A stretch of 64,000 bases of DNA, taken from Glandiceps talaboti (taxonomy: Eukaryota > Hemichordata > Enteropneusta > Spengelidae). The position numbers and the translations under genes were made by a program. The notes beneath the pieces were generated by a model. It was not told the DNA's origin and did not search any database. It saw only the letters and a list, made by a program, of their open reading frames with translations. The DNA is taken from NCBI RefSeq assembly GCF_964340395.1, contig NC_135567.1, positions 6,175,899 through 6,239,898 on the forward strand, written 5' to 3'. Below are positions 22,906 to 34,349 of this stretch, one piece after another; positions within the stretch are counted from its first letter, which is position 1, and every line of letters begins with the position of its first letter.

Positions 22906-23075
22906 GCTTGTATATAATTCACTATCGATAAGTTTGTAAACGATACACTGGTTGCTAATGTAAACAAAAAAAAATTGTGTTCAAATGGTGGCACATCTCT
23001 GAACTTTACCCCCTTTAGCCTCGTTCTGATCAAAATCTGGGTACCTTTCCGTAGAGGTGTATTCCCTTGACCCCA

Positions 23076-23215
23076 CTGTAATTACTGAAGGCTTCCTAAT
23101 TTAACTTGCATCATAATTGGGTTTGACTCCATAATTTTCATTTCTATTCGTTTTGCTTTTTAAAACTATATACAATGGAGTCTAGTTATACTGAAACAGA
23201 GTATTCTGGTCTGAG
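23076..23215 (+). repeat. Dispersed repeat ('family D'), copy shared with 41.7 kb
   Basis: ATTACTGAAGGCTTCCTAAT is followed by ACTCCATAA and AAAACTATATACAATGGA. The same order of blocks occurs at 41684-41815. The opening block also appears, inverted, near 59466. Confidence 0.75.
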
Positions 23216-23439
23216 GTACATTTCTATATATCAGATATTGATATTGAATTTCATCATAACAGGAGGCATACATGATGGATGTGACTTATTTCAAAAGTAA
23301 GAGGTAACAATTTAATGCAGCTTATTCCTCATTTATTGAAAAAAACACCCCCCCCCCGTCTACTTTAGTATTTTTTTCAGTGACTCCTCTGATTCCTCAG
23401 ACCTCCCCAGGTCATAATGACTCCTCCCTAATAAGGTAT

Positions 23440-23735
23440 AGTAAAAAGACTATCATTCATTTTCATTCATGAATAGTTAAATTAGTTTACTCAGAAAACA
23501 GTGGTCCTTCTAACAAGACTTATAAAGTTATGTATACTGATCAGAACTTTAACCTGGTGTATCTCTGAAATTACATGTCATGCAGGTTATGTACAATCAT
23601 GAAATGGTTCCCTAGCAACCAAACTTTATGGAAATGGTTGTATCTTCTAGAGTTGTGTTCCCCTTTAATATAAATTGGCAGTACACCCCTTAGCCATATG
23701 TATGTATAAAATGTACACCATGTGTATTCATAAGT
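23440..23735 (-). repeat. Dispersed repeat, inverted relative of 25225-25550
   Basis: Shared blocks include CATGTCATGCAGGT, GGTTCCCTAGCAACCAAACT, GTGTTCCCCTTTAAT and CATTTTCATTCAT. They appear in reverse complement and reverse order at 25225-25550, so the two copies form a large inverted pair about 1.5 kb apart. Confidence 0.8.
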
Positions 23736-24335
23736 AATGTCCCCATCAAATACGTCAGACGGCCACTCATACACATTTCACCATGCCTATAGCCCTACTG
23801 AACCTAGTTCAGTTGTGCTAAAAATGGTGACTCTCATATATACTGACAGTTGTGCATCAGTACATCCAGTAATGGTTGACAGCAAGTCACATGCAGGTCT
23901 CCCATGTATGCATTTCCCATCAGACTCAAATGCCAAAATGCACATGTACATGGAGAGATTTTCCCACAAAGTGCAACATGGGAAAACAAGTCTAAACAAT
24001 TATTAAGTCAGTGTACTGTGACCAAACTATGACCCACCTACACATCTTAGACATCTCAGATAAATTTAACTTTGACAAAGATTCCTTTAACTTCCTGAAG
24101 GGTGATTGACTGTACTTGTCAAATACACTAAATGATTTGATCATACTACAGCATTGAACCATTCACTGCATGTACAAGTTTCGCAGCCGATTACTTCTGG
24201 TTAAACATTCCTGGCAAAACCTCTTGCAAATTACATGGTTTAGCATTAGGTGTGAACAAACTATATGAAGGGTTAACTCAATATTTATCATGGAGCATTT
24301 CTTGTAGCACTTTATATTTTCTATAATACGGGCAT

Positions 24336-24472
24336 GACCATTTTGATACGGAGGGTAGAAGTGACTATGATATTGATGGGGATGGTACAAGTGACCATTT
24401 TGATACGGAGGGTATAAGTGACTATGATATTGATGGGGATGGTACAAGTGACCATTTTGATGGGGAGGGTAC
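24336..24472. repeat. 57-bp tandem repeat, about 2.4 copies
   Basis: The unit begins GACCATTTTGATACGGAGGG and includes GACTATGATATTGATGGGGA. The 57-bp period is a multiple of three, which keeps a minus-strand frame open with a 19-residue repeat. I consider that frame incidental. Confidence 0.85.
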
Positions 24473-24479
24473 AGAATGC

Positions 24480-25190
24480 TGACATTACACTATGACAAGG
24501 ATTGCTTTCTATTTAATGTCTACTATTCCTCATTGCACAGATGCATAAATGTGGATATCAAAAAGATGGTCAATTTGATGAGGGGGGGGGGGGGTTAATA
24601 TTAGCAATGCGAAGCTCCGAGGACTGTGAGAGAGTCTATGTCATTGGCTGTTGCAAGTGCTCCATGTACATTCATGGAATGTGATAAACTCGTAAATCAA
24701 AATTGGACACTGACATAAATGTCAACAATGGTCTACCCTTTTCATAGATACAAGATTTCAAACATTATTTGTGTTTTCTGCATAAAGCTTATGGAATATT
24801 CTAAATTATTTTCATCTGATTTGATATTTGTACAGGATAAAATCATAACTTATGCAAATTAGCATTAATCATGCAAGCCACTCCCACCAAAAGCTATTCA
24901 GCTCTAAGTTGCAGCCTGAAAATGCAACACAGTAAATTGCAAAACATTTGCTTCACTACCTTTTGAGATGTCAGTGGAACAAAATTTCTGCACAGACACA
25001 CAGACATAGAGCAAGGCAGTTGCATGATATCAGCTCCCATACGGGAGCTAAAAACAACTTGTCCATTCCATTACCACCGTGGAAATTTTAAAAGCTCCAC
25101 CCAAGAAACGGCATTGGGATACACACATACATACACAAGCGTATTATTTCACAGAAGTGAGATAATTATGGCCATTTGCCTTTAAATCAT
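24480..25190. other. No gene recognised
   Basis: Contains a G run (about 24582-24594) and a block CATTACACTATGACAAGGAT that recurs near 33250. Nothing coding is visible. Confidence 0.4.
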
Positions 25191-25224
25191 TCATACCAAT
25201 ATTTTGGGGACAACCAGATGAAAT

Positions 25225-25550
25225 GGATATTGAACTTACATACATTTCAATTCTTGTCACTGAATACACATGGTGTACATTTTGTACATGGCTAAGGTGT
25301 ATTCTGGCAATTCACATTAAAGGGGAACACAACTCCTGAAAATACAAACATTTCCATAAATTAAAGTTTGGTTGCTAGGGAACCATTCCATGATTTTGTA
25401 TCACCTGCATGACATGTAATTTCAGAAATACACCAAGTTTAAGTTCCGATCTATAAACATAATTTTATAGTTTTTTTCTAAGGACCACTATATCTTCTGA
25501 GTAAACTAATTTAATTCTTCATGACTGAAAATGAATGAAAACAGAGAGTG
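25225..25550 (+). repeat. Dispersed repeat, inverted relative of 23440-23735
   Basis: Carries CACATGGTGTACATTTTGTA, AAAGGGGAACACAAC, GTTTGGTTGCTAGGGAACCA and CTGAGTAAACTAATTTAAT, each the complement of a block in the copy at 23.4-23.7 kb. Confidence 0.8.
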
Positions 25551-26185
25551 ATTTAGAGAGTCAAATTCCTTCGCAAAGTAGGCAAAAACACAATAAAATA
25601 TACTCCCTTTCTACCTAAATATTTCTGTATTGAGTATAGGGCAAACATGTGAACCATGGAAAATGTTTTCTTAAAACCAGCCTGGCATTCTGTTTGTGAC
25701 TCGATTCAGCCCACTGAGTTTGCCTTTCATTCAATCCAATCCATTCAATAATTTACTGAAGTTACATAATAGTCTGATACCTCTATATAGTTATTGACAT
25801 TTTTGTATCACCTGACTTGTGAAAGGGGACTATCATTCCCTGACCCCCCCCCCCCCCCCTTCATAGTTTCATATAATAAATTTTCAAATTAAGTGGTACA
25901 TCATGAATAATACCTATAGTTCAGAAGTTTGTATTCCAACAATGTGTGTAAGACCCAAAATCTATGGTCTTACCCAAAATCTATAGTCTTGCCCAAATGG
26001 GAGGTACTAGTATTCAGTTTAAATCTGGTTAACTCAATACTTTCACTTACATGTTAATTATGATGGTACATGTATATATTCAAACTGTGTCATAAATTGA
26101 AATATGAAAACAAATACACATATTTAATATGCATCTTGGTGAGAAATTATCAGTACTACATTGTTGATGTGTAACTGTTATTATA

Positions 26186-26393
26186 TGTGTAATAATACGC
26201 CTCCTGCTCTCCGTTATACCAGAAAAATTACCTCTCGCAGCAAGATATGGAACGGTATTTGGCAAATAACATATACATATATGTGTAATAATACACCTCC
26301 TGCTCTCCGTTATACCAGAAAAATTACCTCTCGCAGCAAGATATGGAACGGTATTTGGCAAATAACATATACATATATGTGTAATAATACGCA
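26186..26393. repeat. 96-bp tandem repeat, 2.2 copies
   Basis: Two almost identical 96-base units (starts at 26186 and 26282), with a third start at 26378. Each contains CCTCCTGCTCTCCGTTATAC and ATATGGAACGGTATTTGGC. The near identity implies a recent duplication. Open frames of 82 and 93 codons through it are repeat artefacts. Confidence 0.92.
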
Positions 26394-26470
26394 GACAGTA
26401 TGCAGATGAAAGTATCCAAATTACAATTGCAAAAATGAGTATCTTGTGTTGACCTTTGACCTAATTATCA

Positions 26471-26593
26471 ATAAATAGCAGGCTAATAGCTAGCTACAAC
26501 CTATTCAATATTGGCCATAAATAGCAGGCTAATAGCTAGCTACAACCTATTCAATATTGGCCATAAATAGCAGCCTAATAGCTAGCTACAACC
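26471..26593. repeat. 46-bp tandem repeat, 2.7 copies
   Basis: Unit starts at 26471, 26517 and 26563. Each holds AGGCTAATAGCTAGCTACAA and CCTATTCAATATTGGCC. Only one difference (G to C) is seen across the copies. Confidence 0.92.
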
Positions 26594-26599
26594 AGTGTG

Positions 26600-28370
26600 T
26601 GAACTTAAGGGAAAATGACTACCGGTCATAAGGACCGACATGTAGCAAATGCTGCTGGTCCTTAAGGAAAACTGCTGGTCTATACTCAATGCAGTTCACG
26701 TTCATGACCTGTATCTACACCACCCCCCCCCCTCATTTACAGATTAAATGATTTTGAACTTTAATATGATACAACATATCTTTAGATATAAAAGTAAAAG
26801 AGAGTACAACGAATTGTTCACTATCCACTATTATTTCATAAAATTTCCACTCACAGAGTCAACAAATAACTTGGGAGTAAATTTTGGATTCACAAGCAAG
26901 TACTTTTTGACTCTGTGAGTAGAGGTTTTCATTTGTAACTATGAACCCAGAGACTATGAATATTCATTCTCGCATGATCTGTTCCTATAGACTATAGTGG
27001 TCTGAGACTGAATGCATTCATTCCACCATAGAAATACATATCCATAGATTGTAGATAATATGGGTGAATGAATCATTAAATATGCATTATCTGCAATCTC
27101 TAAGAGATCACAGTCATCTCTTTCCTCTCTGTATTATTCACTAAATTCTGAATCACATAATCCAAAGTCAGATTCATCGTATATGGCAACAGCTGATGTA
27201 GCTTTCCAACTCTTAGCGATCGTAGACCCACAAATTCATCATAGCAGAAGGTTTTGTCGCATAACTATCCCTCTTGAAAACTGTGTATTTGCTTTATTTC
27301 AATTTCTATCCACACAGTGACACGTAGTGGTTTCGTCTTCCTTCAGTCTTTACAAATATGTACAGAAGGGCCACCCCCCCCCCCCCTCATAAAGCCCTAC
27401 CCGTATACCCTACCGTGGTGTATTGAGTATCGTCACTGGTTGTTTGTGTAAGAAATCTGACCATGATGAAGAGAAATATCAGGGCTAAACATGTCTTACA
27501 GTGCAGAACGAGTTTTTTTTTTTACGTAGGAACGTGATATGGTAACTGTACTGTAATGTGTCATCCACTATGAACCCGTGTTTGGCATGATGCAGTAATT
27601 TTCCGGATACAACAATGGCAACAAAAATGCAATATTTCTAAGTTTTTACGTTGATTACAACATGACAGTACGTACATCATCATATGAATCAAATTGAAAG
27701 CAATCAGACTACGCATATTTTACTGTTTTTGCAAAAAAAAACACTACCGTACTGAAGATATTTTACGAAGTGTACCTGCCTTCTTTATTAGTTAAAACGC
27801 AATTTTCAGAGTAGTTTATATGTTTTCCGTCAGTTTGTTTTGATCATGGCCACACACATGGGGAAATCCGGTAACATTTACCGGCTTTAATACCAGGCAG
27901 CTTTAAAAAAAACAGTGTCTATTTCGTCTTCTTCTTCGGAAGCTCATTAAATATCGCCACATACTTTATAAATTCAACGTGGAACTGTCTCAAGCACGTT
28001 AAAAGTTTCATACACTTCGAACAGTAAACTTTACAACAATGATTAAATGATTACGATATCATGGTGGAAAAAGACGCATGTGCTGAATGCGTAAAATGGG
28101 TCTGAATGTCTTAGACATTCTGATTAGACAAGACAAAAATAATTAGAGAAATTCAGCCAACCATGTGTTTGCTAACATAATTTCATACAGTAAATGCTGT
28201 ATGCTACGTCATATGTAGACATGATATCAACATTGACAACAACACAGAACGAGCTAGCTCTGTGTCGCTTGACTTGAACGAGATGTCGAGAGTAAAATAG
28301 GTAACACAAGATCAGATTCATGTAGGTGAAATTGGATATATCTTTGAATAAATGTTATTATTTAGTCCAA
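26600..28370. other. Unannotated region between two related CGGTCATAAGGACCG blocks
   Basis: CCGGTCATAAGGACCGAC near 26622 and CGGTCATAAGGACCGATACG near 28379 start two short related segments, each followed by GCTGGTC/GTCGGTC modules. These are probably copies of one small repeat. Between them I see C runs (26721-26732, 27373-27386) and no coding sequence. Confidence 0.4.
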
Positions 28371-28805
28371 ATTTCAGTCGGTCATAAGGACCGATACGTT
28401 GTTGTAATTCTGAAAAACTGTCGGTCCGAACGGAAATCTGTTGGTCTCTGGCCGAAGGACCGGCGTTAATTTCGCACGCTGAATTTATCATGTCTTATTA
28501 TGTTCAGAGCTTCTCTGTTTATGTTCAAAACTTTCGCGCAAATATTTTTCGGATGAATGATAGTCAATAAACTATTCTGCGACACATGATTTTTACTTCT
28601 TCCAATTGAATTGGTCAGTTCAGGATTTTATGATATGTACAAATTTCAACAAAATGATTATATCTAATGAGTACTATTAGAATGGATAAATTAATACTGA
28701 ATATTACAATGTACTTGTTTACTGAAATTGTGAGTCATCTTGACCATGAATCATACTAATGTCTAATTTCTAGACATCATAGAATGGATTTATTATTGAG
28801 AAGAG

Positions 28806-28820
28806 TTTAGTTTAGTTTAG

Positions 28821-28851
<31 letters not shown>

Positions 28852-28985
28852 TCAGTAAAACAACAAGATCGACAGTACAGATATACAAATAAAAACTGGT
28901 ACAAATGGTCGAATTACTTGGATAACCCACAAAGTCAAAGACTTGTTTCCACTGGGGTCCATAAGAGAGCCATCATTATTTAAGG
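28806..28985 (-). mobile_element. LINE 3' end with (TTTAG)n tail, minus strand
   Basis: The minus strand reads GGACCCCAGTGGAAACAAGT, CTTTGTGGGTTATCC, a short spacer and TACTGAAATAAAC followed by repeated CTAAA. The CCAGTGGAAACAAG/CTTTGTGGG arrangement and a microsatellite tail after an AATAAA-like signal are characteristic of the 3' UTRs of CR1/L2-group LINEs. No coding part is attached. Confidence 0.65.
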
Positions 28986-29259
28986 CCGGGGGATGGGGGG
29001 GGGGTGTCGTATGATTTGGAAAATCCAAAACTTTAGTCCCCCCCCTTCAGTGTCTATGTTTACTTCAATTCAATGATAACAGCACCTGTAACTTTTTTTT
29101 AGCTGATCAGATTTTAGCAGGTGGCATCAGACAGTAGTAATTACAATTATAATGAAGCCTTCCAATGTTGCCATAAATGTCTTATCAATGTCTTGGACAT
29201 ATAAAGAAGTCAAAGCACTCTCATATCGACAGTTTCTTCAATGTTGTTAAAGAGCAATG

Positions 29260-29480
29260 TCAGTACTAAAAGTGTGGGAAGAGATTGGAGAAATGCTTTT
29301 GTGTAATGGGATTAGAATATCAGCTATTAGTAATTCAAGTGAGCAGTGGAAAAAGCCTAAAGTAGAAGATCAGAGATGCCTTGGAATTTTTTTATGTAAT
29401 GGGATTGGAAAAGCAACTATTGGTAATTCAAGTGAGCAATGGAAAAAGCCTAAAGGAGAAGATCACTGCTTAGACAAAGC
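29260..29480. repeat. 93-bp tandem duplication
   Basis: TAATGGGATT at 29304 and 29397 begins two units that share GGTAATTCAAGTGAGCA-type and GGAAAAAGCCTAAAG blocks. The 93-base period (31 codons) keeps a frame open, but the encoded peptide has no domain. Confidence 0.8.
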
Positions 29481-29559
29481 AGAGATAGATAAATTTGAAC
29501 GGTTGACTCCAGCATATGTAAATACACTGGATGGATGGACAAAAACATTAAGGATATAC

Positions 29560-29662
<103 letters not shown>

Positions 29663-29751
29663 GTTGGATGGATGGGAAACATAATAAAACCTCTGAATAT
29701 ATGAATGTATAGAATATGAAGCTAAAGTTGTATATAATTTCCTTGAAACTA

Positions 29752-30140
29752 CAAATGAATCACACACCAACAAAAAAAAGACTACTAACTTTAAGTTTTC
29801 GAACAACATATTAAATTTCCAGACGTCAATGTAAATCATTAGTGACAGAATTGAAGTGGAGCAAAACTGAAGGCAATACAAGTTTCTGGAGAGTCTTTAT
29901 ATACTAGTAGTTTTATATCACCTACCAAATTTTGGGTTTTCAGAGAAACAAATGAATCACACACCAACAAAAAAAGACTACTAACTTTAAGTTTTCGAAC
30001 AACATATTAAATTTCCAGACGTCAATGTAAATCATTAGTGACAGAATTGAAGTGGAGCAAAACTGAAGGCAATACAAGTTTCAGGAGAGTCTTTATATAG
30101 TTTTATATCACCTACCAAATTTTGGGTTTTCAGAGAAACA
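29752..30140. repeat. Recent direct tandem duplication, period about 197 bp
   Basis: CAAATGAATCACACACC at 29752 and 29949 begins two units that are identical over most of their length. The second unit lacks one A and a short CTAGTA insert. Such low divergence indicates a young duplication. Confidence 0.92.
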
Positions 30141-30201
30141 GCAAGTTTGAGGTTTGCTATTTGAATGGCTTCTTTTCTTACGAGTCACAGCCAGGGTATC
30201 T

Positions 30202-30307
30202 AGCATATTTAAATATTCAGTAGATGCACATTGAACATTCTTGACCATTGATATGAAGGAAACAGACACTTATTTCAAAATGAATTTAATGAATATTTAA
30301 ATATGCT
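30202..30307. mobile_element. Small foldback element with 18-bp perfect inverted ends
   Basis: AGCATATTTAAATATTCA at 30202-30219 is perfectly complementary to 30290-30307. The 106-base total length and AT-rich ends suggest a MITE remnant. No target-site duplication was recognised. Confidence 0.6.
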
Positions 30308-30535
30308 GACTACCAATAAGCAAATGCCCATAGAAAATTAAGCCCTGCAAATGCGAAGCCTCACTCTCTGTTTTACTGAAATTATGCATTATATAGGTTG
30401 TGTAAAACCAAATTATCATTCTCCAGAATATTTAACCAATGTAAATACCTGTATTTTCTTAGTTGTGTCCCCTCTTCAGCTGATGACATTTTGTTGATTT
30501 ATGATCATAATGTGTATTAGATTAGATATTATGTT

Positions 30536-30567
30536 TAGCACAACTGAACTTAGGTCTGTCTGTCTGG

Positions 30568-30606
<39 letters not shown>

Positions 30607-31155
30607 CAACTTAAAGTCAAAAACCGCTGGACTGATTACCATATTTGGTGGGTGTATTACCATGGGTGTCTAGTTGGGAAATTGTTCAAATCAAAATGAT
30701 CTTACCACCGGTGTATGATTTTGGTCAAAAAAACATATCTTAAAAGGTATTTGGTCAGTGAGACTGACACTTGGTGAGTTGTTTCTAGAAGTGTTATCCT
30801 GCAGATTTTCTTCAAAATATTGTGACACAATTGACCCTAGAAACCATGACCACGCCCTTAGTAACAACCAAATGGCAGTATATGGTGGTCAAATAACAAC
30901 ATCATCTTTGGTCAAATAACATCATTTGGTAAGCAAGTGTGTAAGCATCCGAAAAATGTATGCAAATATGTCTAACAATATGACCACGCCCATGGTAACA
31001 GCCAAATGATTGCCTATATTGCAAAGATAACAACAGGGTTGGAGAGGCAAGTTGATAATCATTCAGCAAATAAACAACTATACCTAGTATGTATCAGTGT
31101 GTGGATAACATTTGTAAAAAAAAAACTGTACAGTTGTGCTACAATGCCATTGGCA
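30536..31155 (-). repeat. Family A, the clearest end-to-end copy (reverse)
   Basis: Begins TAGCACAACTGAACTTAGGT, then a CTGTCTGTCT/GT microsatellite, AAAGTCAAAAACCGC, the LINE-free body with TTTGGTCAGTGAGACTGACA, AACCATGACCACGCCC and CCAAATGATTGCC modules. It ends CAGTTGTGCTACAATGCCATTGGCAC. The opening TAGCACAACTG and closing CAGTTGTGCTA are inverted complements, so family A looks like a nonautonomous element with about 11-bp terminal inverted repeats. The extra GCCAATGGCA palindrome at one end is also conserved between copies. Confidence 0.8.
30569..30602. repeat. (GT)n microsatellite inside family A
   Basis: A pure GT tract in the position occupied by (CA)n in forward copies at 38.1 and 39.5 kb. 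Confidence 0.95.
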
Positions 31156-31374
31156 CTATTGTTATGTATGTGATTTATATTAATGAGATCCTGTATTGCC
31201 TACTGTAATTGCTACAATCCTAAAGCTATTAGACTACATTGACTACTTACTAAAATAATTTCAAATTATGCACATATACCATGTAAGACCAAATACAATG
31301 TCAGTAAGTCATTTACTAAATTTGGTTATGATAGAAAACTGATTCCTCAATAACATGTTATATCTTTTTTGCAG

Positions 31375-32640
31375 AAGAGGTCAAGCATGTCCCCACATTG
31401 GTGCTTTGCTGTTTTTGCTAGCTGAGATTATTGCTTGTGGACATGAGACTCTTCCAGATGATGCCTCCTGCACAGATGTCTTGTGCCCAGTGGCCATTAC
31501 CCCAAAACAGCACATGTAACACCTAAAACCATGTGGGATGTGGAGATAAAGAAATTCTCTGTCAACAGAACATCAAATACAAAGGACTATGCACCACAAG
31601 TTGCTCCACAATTGAAGCCTGAAGAAAATTATCAGCGAGTGCTTAAACTGGTATATGATGTTCAAAATGCAAACAAACAATCAGCAATGCCACCTGTTGT
31701 GAAAAAAGTAGATGTTAATCATTTTCATGTTGACCATTTACATTTACCAGAACCCACTATTGTGACAGACATGCCAGAACATTGTCATGAGTTTGACATC
31801 CTATTTTGTTACGAGAAATCAATTGTGGCCTATCCATTACCAGTGTACAAGCGCCATCATCAGAATGGTTTGATCAGAGAAAAGGAACAATTACAGGAAG
31901 TAAAGTATACAGAATCATAAAACAGATCCACACAAGATAGTGAAAGACATTATTCAATATGAATTAGATTCAAATCTGAACACTAGTATTCCATCAGTAG
32001 CCTGGGGAATAAAAAATGAAGACAAAGCTGTCAAACAGTATATCAGTGATCTAAGTACAAAATGCAAGGATGTAAAGTTCACCAGACCAGGTTTACTTGT
32101 TTATTATACCAGGTTTACTTGTTTATTATACCAGGTTTACTTGTTTATTATACCAGGTTTACTTGTTCATTATACCAGGTTTACTTGTTTATTATACCAG
32201 GTTTACTTGTTCATTATACCAGGTTTACTTGTTCATTACACCAGGTTTACTTGTTCATGATACACACCCATATATTAGAGTTAGTCTTGATAGGATTATT
32301 ATCTGCTCATGTCATGGCAAAAAGCTAGTGGAAGTGAAATGTTCCTATTTTTATCGTAATCAGTACTTGATGGATATTGTGAAACAAGGTAAACTTGACT
32401 ATGTCCATGTGGTTGACAATAAAATCTTTGTAAAGAAAGGGTAGTCTCGGGGCTATTTTGAGCAAATAACTCTTCAGTTAGCACTGTCAAAGGTAACTAG
32501 ACCTGAAATGCTTGTCTGGTCAAAAGTGGGATACATTGTTATTCCAGTTCAATTTGATGAAGTGTACTGAGAGAATACATTTTTTGATGATTACATTGTT
32601 CCGGAAATTCTGACTGAAAGAATCAAATTTGGATGAAAGT
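31375..32640 (+). pseudogene. SWIM second half plus YqaJ-like nuclease, broken
   Basis: A good acceptor (CTTTTTTGCAG) precedes AAGAGG, giving RGQACPHIGALLFLLAEI, the C-x-H half of a SWIM finger. After a frame change comes PKTMWDVEIKKFSVN and a 120-residue linker. At about 31857 EWFDQRKGTITGSKVYRII marks the YqaJ N-terminus; after another shift, AWGIKNEDKAVKQYISDL and FTRPGLLV follow. A 22-bp expansion interrupts here. The reading then resumes HDTHPYIRVSLDR, CSCHGKKLVEVKCSYFYR (catalytic Glu and Lys present), ITLQLALSK, LVWSKVGYIVIP, IVPEIL and a stop. These nucleases degrade DNA 5' to 3'. Catalytic residues are kept, but stops and shifts disable the gene. It belongs to a different YqaJ subfamily from the fragment at 19.7 kb. 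Confidence 0.82.
32087..32262. repeat. 22-bp minisatellite, 8 copies, expanded inside the YqaJ coding region
   Basis: Unit CCAGGTTTACTTGTTTATTA plus two bases, repeated eight times with T/C variation. The unit corresponds to the PGLLV part of the nuclease, so the array arose by amplifying coding sequence. Seven extra units add 154 bases, which is not a multiple of three and shifts the frame. Confidence 0.95.
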
Positions 32641-33117
32641 GATGTTAATGATTAGTAAAAATTATTGAAATATACTCGTGTCTTTTTTTCTACTTTGAGA
32701 TTTGGGACCCTGAAGAGATGGAAAAATGAGCTGAAGGGAAACACCATACCACTTGGTGAAATAATTGTATATTTGTGTGTCAGCTTTTGAGTTGTAGATG
32801 ACCATGATGACTCATGATTCATTTTTAGCATTCAATGGACAAACTAACAAGATTCAAGTCCATCCAAAGTTCACAAAAATGCATTTATTTCTCCAGGAAT
32901 GGTGTCCCCTTTTCTGGATTGGCACATTTAAAGAGGCATGGTTTGCAACTTCTTTTTTTTTTTTGGGGGGGGGGTTCATTTTGGTTACTTATATGTACCA
33001 CTGACTGTAACTTGTCTAATGGCCAGTAATCCACATGCAAAGCCCATACCCTGTTACCTATTGTATGTTATACCATAACATAATATGACAGACCCCCACG
33101 GCTTCACAATGGATGGT
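32641..33117. other. No gene recognised
   Basis: Contains a T run followed by a G run (about 32952-32972), otherwise unremarkable AT-rich sequence. Confidence 0.4.
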
Positions 33118-33240
33118 AGAGCATACACAATTTATTTTCACGAGTGATTCGGTTTATTCTGCCACCGTATTTACACGAGCGATCCTGAAAATACAGCAGA
33201 ATATACCAAGTCACTCATGAAAATAACTTCTGTATGCTCT
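33118..33240. mobile_element. Foldback (MITE-like) element, about 123 bp
   Basis: AGAGCATACACAATTTATTT at the left is complementary, with a few mismatches, to the right end ending TGTATGCTCT. Pairing continues inward through TTTTCACGAGTGA against TCACTCATGAAAA and TTATTCTGC against GCAGAATA. The whole element can fold into one hairpin. Confidence 0.75.
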
Positions 33241-33889
33241 AGAGCACTAATATTACACTATGGCAAGGATTGTTTTCTTTCTTCCTACTATAAAATTGAT
33301 GTACTGATGCATACATTTTGGTACCTAAGGGAGTGAACACACCATTCCTTGTACATGATGGACGTGTTGAAGGTGATCCTCAAATGTTGTATTACAGTTG
33401 AGTATCTTCAAGAAATAGTTCAACTATGTTGCAATTAAGAATAACCATAGTAGTTCATCATTCGCAGTTAATATCACCAATAAACCTATTCAAAAATCAT
33501 CCCTACAAAACATATTGTACCTGTATAACCCATTGTAATTAGCATTTGGTTACAAAAAAAAATTCTTCATTCCACGAGTTATGAAAATCATGTGTTGCTA
33601 CAGTGGACATTCTTTTAGAAAAGGTTTGAACCAGATTTAAACTGAGTGCCTCAAATAATGGCTAAATCATAGGTTTTTTGTTCCTAAAATGTACATACAT
33701 TGTCGGAATGCAAATATCTGAGTTATAGCTAGCTTGTATGGCGTACAATTATAACTAAACATTAATTATGAAACCTTATGAAATTTGACAAAAATTATCA
33801 ATGAACCATTACGATTATAAACTACATCAATTAAACAATCACGTCTTTACCATCAATGCATGTACTAAACAAGTCTCCATAGGAGATAA

Positions 33890-34220
33890 CCCCCCCCCCT
33901 TCAAATGTGACTAAATGGAGACATGATTTAAAAGAAATTGGTGGCAACAAATGAATAGTACAAAATGTCTGTGACAATGCAGGGAATTGCTAAATGTCAG
34001 TACCTGAACCTGAAGATCCAGATCTAGGTCAAAGGTCAATGTCTAATTTGAATGTCTAATCTTATTTGAATGGGGTTTCTATGTATTACAGATTTTGAGT
34101 TATGATTTTAACTACAAATATGGCTCCATTCGGTGAAAGTGATATGACACCAAAGATAATGCTTGTGTATAATTCCTTTAGGCTATATCCTATTAATGCA
34201 CACTTCAATTCAATAAAGTT
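33890..34220 (+). repeat. Family E repeat with a DR1-like AGGTCAAAGGTCA
   Basis: Blocks GGAGACATGATTTAAAAGAA, GGTGGCAACAAATG, AGGTCAAAGGTCAATG (34026 onward), GAATGGGGTTTCTATGTAT and ATATGGCTCCATTC appear in the same order in the units at 42.8-43.8 kb. Confidence 0.75.
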
Positions 34221-34349
34221 TAGTACATACTCCAAACATAACTAATCACACATGTTCTGAAAACTTGATATAACTTTTAGTTTCAATCACTCATTTGCAT
34301 AATTAATGATTTTTAGTAATTAAGCTATGCACTCTTCACATACAACCTA

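Noticed and set aside
16685-23075. A complete, bounded autonomous transposon with defined terminal repeats
   Set aside because: I searched both edges by eye (GGGGTGGGACT at the left, GTGGGGTCAAGGG on the minus strand at the right) and found no convincing inverted repeat or target duplication, so only the gene fragments are claimed.
28806-28850. Interstitial telomere repeat
   Set aside because: The unit is TTTAG, not TTAGGG, and it directly follows a LINE-type 3' UTR.
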